This document shows, piece after piece, positions 6,727-15,500 of a stretch of 33,021 nt of DNA (positions within the stretch are counted from its first letter, which is position 1; each line of letters begins with the position of its first letter). The stretch is from the IMG/VR virus record IMGVR_UViG_3300034101_003515, positions 1 to 33,021 of that record; one strand, 5' to 3'. This DNA is from a virus. A program made the position numbers and the translations under genes. Below the pieces are notes generated by a model. It did not search any database. It saw nothing but the letters and a program-made list of their open reading frames with translations, and was not told the DNA's origin.

Positions 6727-8775
6727 ATGATCAGGAACGACTCACTAGTCACGAATCCAACGATGGCGAGATCCGGAGGAGCAGGAAACTCCCCTAGATA
6801 CCCGCATCCATTTTTCGATTTGGGACAGTCGTACCTACCAAATGATATCAAGCAGCTATTTCATTGGTGCAAATACTACTTCATGACTAACCCAGTCGTG
6901 AACGCAGCTATTAGCAAGATGGCGGAGTATCCTGTAACTCCTCTAGTATTTAAGACCAATGACGCGGCACAGCGCGCCAAGTATGAAGAACTTGCTCGTC
7001 TATTGCAGCTCAAGTCGCTGCGTATTGAAATCGGGTTAGATTACTTTACATACGGAAACGCATTCGTATCCATTATGTTTCCCTTTAAGAAGCATCTTGG
7101 GTGCGTTAGCTGCGGCCATGAAGTACATATAAAGAATTCAAATTACAAGTGGGTATCCATGAGATACCAGATAACTTGTAAGAAGTGTAATACAACCGGA
7201 TTTGCCAAAGTACGTGATGTGTACGTGAGAAGCGTGCGCGAGATCCGGTTAATGCGTTGGAATCCCGAAAACATCGATATCAACTACTCAGAGCTTTCTG
7301 GTAAGAAAACCGTCATCTACAACATTCCTGTAGGAGTGTCTAACGACATTATACAGGGTAAGCCTGATGCAGTGGATGAGCTGCCGGATACCTTCATTGA
7401 GGCGGTAAGAGCTAAGAAGAAGGTTTACTTCCACCCAGACAATGTATTCCATTTCCGGCGTCCCACCCTATCCCAGAAGATTCCTGGATGGGGCGCACCC
7501 ATTCTGCTACCTGTTCTCAAGGATCTACACTATCTAGGCGTTCTTAGAAGAGCGCAGGAAGCAGTGGCGCAGGAGCATATCGTTCCTCTGCGAGTCGTAT
7601 ATCCTTCTGCCGCGGGCGGAAGCTCTGACCCATTCAGTAATATCAATCTTACTGACTGGAAAACAGAGGTTGAGGATCAGCTAACTCAGTGGAAGCGAGA
7701 TCCCAACAGAATCCCTGTCATGCCTCTCCCACTAGGCATTCAGAGTATGGGCGGCGACGGTAGAGCTCTAATTCTCCACCAAGAGTATAGAGTTTGGGCA
7801 GAGCACATCGCTGCTGGTATGGGTGTACCTCCGGAGTTTATCTTCGGCGGCATTCAGTACTCCTCTACCAACCTAACCATGTTCCAGCTCCATAACAAGA
7901 TGCTTGGGTACTATGAGGAGCAAAAAGACCTAGTGTATGGATTCGTATACGCACGTATATGTTCCTACATGGGGTGGCCTGCGCCAGAGGGCGACTTTAA
8001 GCCTTTCAAGATGGCAGATGATCTTCAGAGAACCATGCTTTACTTCCAGCTGAATCAGGCAAATAAGGTGTCTGATGCTACGCTATTGGAAGATATTGGT
8101 ATGGATATCGATATGGAGCGTACGAGACTGCAAGCAGAGCGGTCTAGAACAATTGACCTGCAGAGTAAGCTCCAGCAAGAACAAGCCCACATACAGGGCG
8201 CCGTATCTGTCATCCAGAACAAGTACCAGATGGAAGTGCAGCGCCTGCAGGCTGAGATGCAGAACGAGATTCAGCAGCAGCAGATGCAGATGCAGCAACA
8301 AATGCAGCAACAGCAGGCGCCACAAGGAGAAGGCCAACCTCCACAAGAGCAGCCTCCGCAGGAACAGCCACCCGCGCCAGAGGGTGAGCAGCAAGAAGCT
8401 CCCGGAGGTGCTCTTATGGGGGAAGAAGTAGCGCCAGGGTTCCCAGCGGAAGCGACGGCATATCCTAACAATGCCCAAGCTGCGCCAGAAACAGGCGTGG
8501 AGCCTACAATTGGAAATCCCGAAGAGACTACTACCTCGGGGCTAAACTTAAATTACGTAGCTAAAAGAGCAGCGAACTTTTTAAGTTCCCTGCCCGCAGA
8601 GGATAGATCGCTGCGAATGACAATCATGCAATCTCAAAATCCTCGACTAGCGGGACTGGTAAATCAAATACTACAGTCTAGCGTAGGTTCCCAAGCAGAC
8701 ACCTTTAACGCGCAGCAGATGCCTCTGCCGCAGCAGCGTCCACAGCGGCGCAAGCAAGTCATAGGACCTGGTTGA
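6727..8775 (+). CDS. Portal protein with internal zinc ribbon
   Basis: A 682-residue protein with the hallmarks of phage portals, the dodecameric ring at the capsid vertex through which DNA is packaged and ejected. The N-terminal region (F46-Y108) has the portal-like pattern of new-helix and TNPVVNAAISKMA segments. The central region has the characteristic AAGMGVPPEFIFGG stretch (residues ~362-375), followed by SSTNLTMF as in portal family members. The C-terminal ~220 residues are a long coiled coil, then a Gln-rich and Pro-rich tail. Unusually, C126-x2-C129 and C151-x2-C154 form a zinc ribbon inserted in the clip/wing region. The length is within the large-portal range. The gene ends one base before the convergent minus-strand gene. 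The polymerase gene follows ~760 bases downstream. Confidence 0.85.
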   Translation: MIRNDSLVTNPTMARSGGAGNSPRYPHPFFDLGQSYLPNDIKQLFHWCKYYFMTNPVVNAAISKMAEYPVTPLVFKTNDAAQRAKYEELARLLQLKSLRIEIGLDYFTYGNAFVSIMFPFKKHLGCVSCGHEVHIKNSNYKWVSMRYQITCKKCNTTGFAKVRDVYVRSVREIRLMRWNPENIDINYSELSGKKTVIYNIPVGVSNDIIQGKPDAVDELPDTFIEAVRAKKKVYFHPDNVFHFRRPTLSQKIPGWGAPILLPVLKDLHYLGVLRRAQEAVAQEHIVPLRVVYPSAAGGSSDPFSNINLTDWKTEVEDQLTQWKRDPNRIPVMPLPLGIQSMGGDGRALILHQEYRVWAEHIAAGMGVPPEFIFGGIQYSSTNLTMFQLHNKMLGYYEEQKDLVYGFVYARICSYMGWPAPEGDFKPFKMADDLQRTMLYFQLNQANKVSDATLLEDIGMDIDMERTRLQAERSRTIDLQSKLQQEQAHIQGAVSVIQNKYQMEVQRLQAEMQNEIQQQQMQMQQQMQQQQAPQGEGQPPQEQPPQEQPPAPEGEQQEAPGGALMGEEVAPGFPAEATAYPNNAQAAPETGVEPTIGNPEETTTSGLNLNYVAKRAANFLSSLPAEDRSLRMTIMQSQNPRLAGLVNQILQSSVGSQADTFNAQQMPLPQQRPQRRKQVIGPG

Positions 8776-8776
8776 T

Positions 8777-9151
8777 TTAAGTATTCCAGGGAAGCGCATC
8801 CTCATCGATGTAGCACGAGGCGCAGTCTGGGTGCATGTAGACCTCGTAGAACTTCTCGTGCATCTCCACAATCTCTGAATCCGAGCCCAGCACACCCAAG
8901 CGGATCCTGAGCATCTCATCATCTTCTTTGATGCTTGTGGTGCATAGCACACAATTATCTACATCCTTTGCCTCAGTGACAAAGTGAGGTGTCATATCAT
9001 TCCATACGCTGCACTCTCGATGCTGCATGACTTCGTCGCATAGCTGAAAATATACATGCTTCATCTTTGACGAGAATCTCTGTCTACCAGTCTCAAAAGA
9101 GACGCACAGCTCCCCCGGAAGCATCTGCTTACTGCACACATCGCAACGCAT
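8777..9151 (-). CDS. Cys-rich protein with treble/zinc-finger pairs, 124 aa
   Basis: A 124-residue protein with several metal-binding pairs: C3-x2-C6 at the N-terminus, CVLC in the middle and CASC near the end, plus His residues (QHRE, MHPDC) that could complete two zinc sites. The pattern resembles small zinc-finger adaptor or anti-host proteins, but I recognise no family. The ATG has a strong ribosome site, AGGAGAG, 6 bases upstream, located inside the preceding gene, which it overlaps by 23 bases. It is the last gene of a three-gene minus-strand cassette wedged between the portal and polymerase genes. The stop is one base from the portal stop. Confidence 0.75.
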   Translation of the reverse strand: MRCDVCSKQMLPGELCVSFETGRQRFSSKMKHVYFQLCDEVMQHRECSVWNDMTPHFVTEAKDVDNCVLCTTSIKEDDEMLRIRLGVLGSDSEIVEMHEKFYEVYMHPDCASCYIDEDALPWNT

Positions 9152-9359
9152 ATATAGCTCTCCTAACTATCCGATATTCCCCGCAGTATGGACATTCCCC
9201 ATCTGAGAAATACCCCAGTACTTTCATATCTGCAGGTATCTCACAGAACGAGCATATCCACGAAACGTCCGGGTACGTTGCAGTAAAGAACCCACAACTC
9301 TGGCAATCTACATGACTACACAGAGTTGTGGGACTGAGCCAGCAGGTTACCCGACTCAC
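9129..9359 (-). CDS. Small multi-CxxC zinc-ribbon protein, 76 aa, GTG start
   Basis: A 76-residue protein with three Cys pairs: CQSC near residue 19, CSFC near 36 and CPYC near 56, plus nearby single cysteines. This is typical of a zinc ribbon plus an extra knuckle. The GTG start at 9359 overlaps the TGA of the upstream 31-residue gene (GTGA), a classic termination-reinitiation arrangement, and no independent ribosome site is visible. A perfect 12-base-pair hairpin occupies bases 28-69 of the gene. Function is unknown. Small zinc-ribbon proteins of phages often bind host or phage transcription factors, and this one lies just upstream of the divergent RNA polymerase gene, but no link is demonstrated. 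Confidence 0.65.
   Translation of the reverse strand: MSRVTCWLSPTTLCSHVDCQSCGFFTATYPDVSWICSFCEIPADMKVLGYFSDGECPYCGEYRIVRRAIYALRCVQ
9291..9332 (-). terminator. Intragenic 12-bp perfect hairpin with U-rich flank
   Basis: Arms 9291-9302 (CCCACAACTCTG) and 9321-9332 (CAGAGTTGTGGG) are perfect reverse complements around an 18-base loop. On the minus strand the stem is followed by TTCTTTACTG. It sits early in the 76-residue gene, just after the membrane-peptide gene. It could let the first gene be expressed without the two Cys-rich genes, which is inference. Confidence 0.5.
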
Positions 9360-9451
9360 GAGACGGGCAAGAACACTGATAGAAATCCGATAAGGAATGA
9401 GAAAAAGAACAAGCCAGCAATACGCGAAATAGGGTCTCTAGTATCTTCCAT
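9356..9451 (-). CDS. 31-residue single-pass membrane peptide
   Basis: A short gene with a strong ribosome site (AAGGAG, 6-base spacing to ATG at 9451). The product starts with a charged segment, MEDTRDPISR, followed by about 19 hydrophobic residues (IAGLFFFSFLIGFLSVFLP) and stops at TGA, which overlaps the GTG of the next gene. This is one transmembrane helix with an N-terminal charged anchor. Such peptides in phages may be holin-like, superinfection-related or regulators of membrane complexes; nothing here decides between them. It is the first gene of the minus-strand cassette and shares an 82-base intergenic region with the divergent RNA polymerase gene. Confidence 0.65.
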   Translation of the reverse strand: MEDTRDPISRIAGLFFFSFLIGFLSVFLPVS

Positions 9452-9533
9452 AACAACTCCTTGTAATTTGCCACTACGGCATATACATTATCCCCAGTAA
9501 ACTGGTAGAATTTCGACGTCAGGGAGGCTGCGC
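9452..9533. promoter_or_regulatory. Divergent region between membrane peptide and RNA polymerase
   Basis: An 82-base gap containing both ribosome sites: AAGGAG on the minus strand and GGGAGG before the polymerase ATG. An AT-rich core (CATATACATTATCC, near 9479-9492) reads as GGATAATGTATATG on the minus strand, with a -10-like GATAAT. No clear -35 is seen. It probably holds the promoter for the leftward cassette and possibly one for the polymerase. Confidence 0.4.
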
Positions 9534-12500
9534 ATGACACCATTCAAGCCTGAGTCTATCTTCGCAAATATGAAAGAGAAGACCGTAGAGGCAGTGAAGA
9601 ACACCTTCACAATCAACGGTAAGAAGAATTCACTCGTTGTCGAGGACGTAACAATCACAGACGACAAGGATCCTCTGAACTTCCCCGAGCAGAATACCGC
9701 GAAGGACAAGGGCAACACATGGGGAGTTCCTGTCCACGCCAAAATATCTCTGATCAATAACGCCTCTGGTAACAGAATCAGCACACAGAAGATTAAGATA
9801 GCTGACCTCCCTAAAATTACTGGTAGACACTCCTTCCTAGTAAAGGGAGATGAGTACCAGGTACAGCATCAGTTCCGTAGAGCTCCCGGCGTATATACAA
9901 GAGTCGCGGATAACGGACACATTGAGGCTGTAGTAGGCGGCGGTATGCAGAAGCAGTTCCGCATGGGATTTAATCCCGACAGCAGAGAACTGCACATGCA
10001 GCTTGACCCAGATAGCACCTCAGTTGCCCCAATCATTCCTATGCTCCACATGGCTGGGGTAACTGAGGATGCCCTACACAAGACATTTGGAAAAGAGATC
10101 GTACAGGCTAACACTACTAAGAAACACATGGAGAAGGCCAAGACGGCCCTTACTAAGTTAGCTGGAGGAGTTCCTGTAGTACCGGGCCAGCACGCATCGC
10201 AGGTACTAAACACTCACTTGGATAAATGGAAGCTGACGCCAGCAGTAGTAGAGGACGTCTTGGGTAAGCCCAAGAACAGTTTTGACGTTGAAGCACTCGC
10301 ACTCACGGCGCACAAGCTCATTGGCGTATCAAAGGGTACTGTAGTACCGAGTACCTACGATAACGTCGGACACAAGCAGTTCCTCGATCCTGGAGATATT
10401 CTTTACGACACTCTAACGAGGACGAAAGTTAAGACTCAAATAAAACTACGCGGAAAGATTGATAGAGCTACAGACGTATCTGAGGCAATTGGTTCAAATA
10501 CGCTAACCAAGCCTATTGAGCAGTTCTTTCGTAACTCAGGTAAGGATGCCAGCGGTCTGTCTATGCGAGCAGACCAGATTAACCCACTTGCTATGATCGT
10601 AGGAGCTTCGCAGACCACTGTAATGGGTGCCGGCGGGATCAGCGAAGTTGTAGGAAGCGGTATCAATACTTCTCAGCTCGTACATGGCTCGCATATCGGG
10701 CATCTCGACCCGCTGGATACGGGCGAAAAGAAAGAATCCGGCCTAACCCTACCTTTACCACTTGGCGCGCAAAAGACAGGTAGCACTATCTCTGCGCAGC
10801 TATTCAATCTAAAGACTAGGAAGATGGAGCTTGTACCGGCTCTTGTATCTTACAAGGCGTATATCGCACTACCCGATGACGTAGCTTTTTCGGGTGGGAC
10901 CTACCAGCCTACTACAAAAGATAAACTGGTACGTGCGTCAGTCCCGGGCGGTAAGGTAGAGAGAGCTTCTTTCGCGAAAATTCAGTATGTCATGCCCTCT
11001 GCCATACAGCAGTTTGGCCTGGCCACCAATATGTTGCCGTTCTTGAATAATAATAACGGTAACAGAATGATGATGGCGGCCAAGCACGCTCGTCAAGCAG
11101 TAGCATTGCTAGACAAGGAAGAGCCGCTAGTACAGGTAACGTCCTCTCCAGGTTCTACGTTTGAGAAAGATGTAGGAAAGGCGGTAGCCCACGTTGCTAA
11201 TGCTGATGGTGTCGTAGAAAAGATTACGAAGGAACAGATCGTAGTCACCGATGCTAAAGGTCAGAAGCACATAACCTATCTATACGACCGCTTTATTACT
11301 ACTGAGAAAAAGACTGCGCTTAACTCCGTGCCGATAGTGAAGGTGGGAGACAAAGTGAAGAAGGGTCAGGTCATTGCGGACCAGACCTTCACAAAGAATG
11401 GAACTCTCACACTCGGTACTAACCTGCACATTGGTTATATGCCTATGCAGGGGTATAACTTTGAGGACGGTGTAGTAATCTCCGAATCGGCTGCGACTAA
11501 ATTAACGAGCGTACACACGTACCCTATAGACATTGAGTTTGCTGTACCTGTAGGCACGCTATTCAAGAGCACCAGTGAGCTGGAATCATTGGACTTTGGC
11601 TCCGAGGTTGCCTCCAAGTCGCTATATCAGGGATGGTGTGCAGTAAGCGCAGGTAAGCTCAATCTGACTAATATCTCTGACGACGGTATTGTCAAAGAAG
11701 GTGTCACAATACATCCAGGCGAGCCGCTTGCTTTGGCCATACGAAAGTCTCGGCCAGATTCAGCTCTCGCAGGTATGCGCGGTATGACAAAGAAGGCTAA
11801 GCCCCAGTGGGCCAGAGCGGATACTCTGTGGGAGTATGGGGTAATTGGCAAGGTCACTAAGGTATTTAAGAACGGCAAGAAGATCAGAATACTCGTAGAG
11901 ACCAAAGAAAAAATGTCTCTCGGCGATAAGCTGGTGGGCCGCTACGGAAATAAGGGAGTCGTTACCAAGATTCTCCCAGATAAGGAGATGCCCTTCGTAA
12001 AGCAGGGTAATACTTCCAAGCCACTAGAAGTTATTATGAATCCCATAGGTATTCCTGGCCGTATAAATCCCGGCCAGGTTTACGAATTGGCTGCGGCCAA
12101 GATAGCGCAAAAGACTGGCAAGGTTTACGAGGTAACTAACTTCGACCAGCACACCCCAGATATGACGTCCAAGCTGGAGAAAGAGCTGAAGAAACACGGA
12201 CTCTCGGACACCGATGATGTGTACGATCCTCAGCATGGCTATGTGGGTAAGGTGACGACAGGACCTCAGTACATACAGAAGCTGGTGCATCAGGTAGACA
12301 AGAAGCTAGGTGCTCGCGCAGGTGGCGCATCTTTGTCTGGAAGTTATAAGTACACGCCAGACAAGCAGCCTGCGAGAGGAGACGGTACAGGTGGTCAGTC
12401 ACTCTCTGCTCTAGGCTTGTACGCCCTACTTGGCCACAACGCCAGAATGAACATACAGGAACTACAGACACACAAATCAACCTACGAGAATGACCCTACG

Positions 12501-15500
12501 GATAGAACAGGCTATAACTCAGATGATTTCTGGATGAGCCTAATGTCCGGAGCTCCGCTTCCCCCGCCAAAGCCCACGTTTGCGTACAGCAAATTCCTCG
12601 GACATTTAAAGGGTATGGGCGTAAATATTGTAAAGAACGGAAATGAACTTCAGATGGTTCCTCTGACAGATAAGGAACTTCTGTCCGAGAAGCCGCATGA
12701 AGTAAAAGATCCTGCCAAGATATTGAAGGGTAAATCTGCCGAGCCGGATACAGGCGGCTTGTTTGATTTCCCGCAGGGAGGCATGGACTCTAAGAAGTGG
12801 GGCTATCTAAAGCTTGCAGAACCACTACCTAACCCCGTTATGGAGTCGGCAATAGAAACTCTGTTGGACTTGGGTAAGGGCGGAGTAACTTCAGTAATGA
12901 AGGGGGAGAAGAAGGTAGGAAACGCCACGGGCGGCATAGCGATTCAGAAGGCTCTGGCGGCAATTGACCCTACAAAGGAGATTGATAAGCTCAAGACCCT
13001 ACTCACGTCTAAGATCCCCGCAGACCAGAAGGACAAGCTCTACAAAAAGATAAAGCTGCTCAATAACCTTAAGAAGCTAAAAGTCTCTCCAGACGAGGCG
13101 TATGTAACTAATTATATGCCCATCCTTCCACCTGTCTTTAGGCCAATAGGTCTATCCGCAGCAGGAAGCATCGAGCAGGCAGATATCAATAGCTTGTACA
13201 AGACTACCGGATTGGCTAACGCGGCGTTGCGCGAGTTCGATCCGGCAGGTCTGCCAGAGAAGCGGGACGCTCTACGTGGCGAGCTATATGACTCTCTTAA
13301 GATGACATATCTAAATGGCATGCCCAACAGCCGTGGAGATCACATCTCAGGTTTGATGCAGTCTATCGCTAAGAAGCCCGGGGGACAGAGCAAGGACGCT
13401 ATGTACCAGGCTAAGATAGTAAAGCGTAGGTCTGATCTATCTGGTCGTGGCGTTATCATTCCAGAGCCTGCGCTCACGCTGGATGAGGTAGGACTGCCTC
13501 GTAAGATGGCAATGGAAATTTATAAGCCCTTCATAGTTAGAGAGCTTAGCGCGATGGGCTACTCTCACCTAGAGGCGCTCAGTCTCGCAGAGAGTGATCC
13601 GCAGAACCCTTCCGTAAAGCTTGCGCTCGACAAGGCTGTGTCCACTCGACCAGTTATGATTAAGCGAGATCCGGTACTCCACAAGTACGGCATCCTAGCG
13701 TTCAAGCCACAGATACACGAAGGAAAGGCCATGATGATTCACCCACTAGTCTGCTCTGGATTCAACGCAGACTTTGACGGTGACACTATGGCTACCTTCG
13801 TACCCGCATCGGATAAGGCAGTAGAGGAAGCTAGAAAAATGCTTCCTTCTAACAACCTGTTCAGCTCGACAACGTTCAAGCTGATGAATATGCCTGCGGC
13901 TGAAATGATTTACGGTATCTACCAGATGTCAGAAATGGGGAAGAAAACTAATTTGACTTTCCCCACTATCGCGGCAGTCGTAGAAAGCTACCACGGCAAG
14001 AAAACAGGGCTCACAGACCAGGTTAAGGTTGGCAGCAACCTCACCAACGCAGGTCGGTGTATGTTGTATAATTCTCTAACAAGCTCCGTAAAGGCGGACC
14101 CACTAGCACAAAAGATCCTATACGGACCCACACTCACTAAGAAACAACTTGACGAGTTCTTGTCTACCGTAGCCCGTACGCACAAGTCGGATTACCCCAC
14201 CATTTTGGACGCATGGAAGAATCTGGGAAATAAGTACGCTACTCTGCTCGGATCTTCATTCGCTCTAAAAGATTTCCGTTCGTACTCCGGTATCCGAGAT
14301 AAACATCTCGCTGCCGCTGATGCGGCGGTTTCCAAAATTAAGAATGTTACGGATAGAGATAAGACAGATATATATCTGAAGGCCGCGGATACTATTACAA
14401 AAGAAGTGGCGCAAGCAGCCAAGGCAGATAACAATTCATGGTACAAGTGGACCGAAGGATCCGGCGCATCTAAGAAGTGGAACCAGATAACTCAGTTGGT
14501 GGCTTCTCCTCTTATGGTTGTATCTGGTGATGGTGGCGTTGTCCCAGAGCCGATTAGAAAGTCTTACGCTGAGGGTCTGAGCACGGCGGATTACTGGACA
14601 GCAGTAAACGGTGTTCGTACAGGTACGCTATCTCGCGCCAAAGAAACCATGGAGCCTGGTGCACAGGCCAAGCGAATTATGAACCTCGGCGTAAATCTAC
14701 CTGTTACAAAAGAGGACTGTGGAACTACTGAGGGTATATTCATTAGTACAGGACAAGTCGACGCAGAAGGTAGATACTTAGCCGGTGACGTAGAGAAGTA
14801 TAAAGCCGGTGAGCTTGTCACATCTGAGGTGCTGCTGTCCGTGAGAGATAAGCATCCACAGATTAAGGTTCGCAGCCCTCTAAAGTGTAAGCTGCTAGAT
14901 GGTGTCTGTGCTAAGTGCTGCGGCATAAATGAGGATGGGCAACTACACCGCAAGGGAATGAACATGGGTGTACTTGCTGGCCAGGCTATGTCGGAGCCGC
15001 TGACCCAGATGAGCATGAACAGTTTCCATACAGGCGGTTCTGCGATGGGCGCTGGGGCAAAGGCTGCTGGCGAGTTCGAATCAGTGCAGCAGCTTCTTAA
15101 TATCCCAAAGCCCGAATCTATGAAGGTCAAGGCAACTATTACGCAGAAGAGCGGTAAAATCACCCGAATCTACCCAGATACTGCGGCAGGCGGCTTCTTT
15201 ATCACAGTAGACGATGCCCCGTACCGCGTACCTACCGGATTAAAGATTCTTGTGAAGGTAGGAGACTCGGTAACTGCGGGCCAACCTCTGTCCGAAGGTC
15301 CCGTATCTCCACATGAGCTACTACAGGCAACGGATATTGATACTGTACGTGGTTACCTAGTTGACTCTCTACACGAGATATACGATAAGAAGGGTGTGCG
15401 TAGAAGAAACATAGAGACCATCGTAAAGAACCTTACCAACACCGTGCGCGTAACCAAAGATCCTACGTTTGAGTATACTCCCGACGAGGTCATTAGCGAG

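Noticed and set aside
8083-8478. Minus-strand Leu-rich frame opposite the portal C-terminus
   Set aside because: It is the complement of the Gln-rich (CAG) repeat of the portal, so the leucine runs are a composition artefact.
9316-9543. 75-codon minus-strand frame covering the divergent region
   Set aside because: It crosses the candidate promoter region and lacks a ribosome site; the 31-residue frame in the same place has a strong one and couples to the next gene.
12054-12078. 8-bp GC-rich inverted repeat inside the polymerase gene
   Set aside because: Stems of 8 bp with short loops are expected several times by chance in 33 kb, and it has no U-tract.
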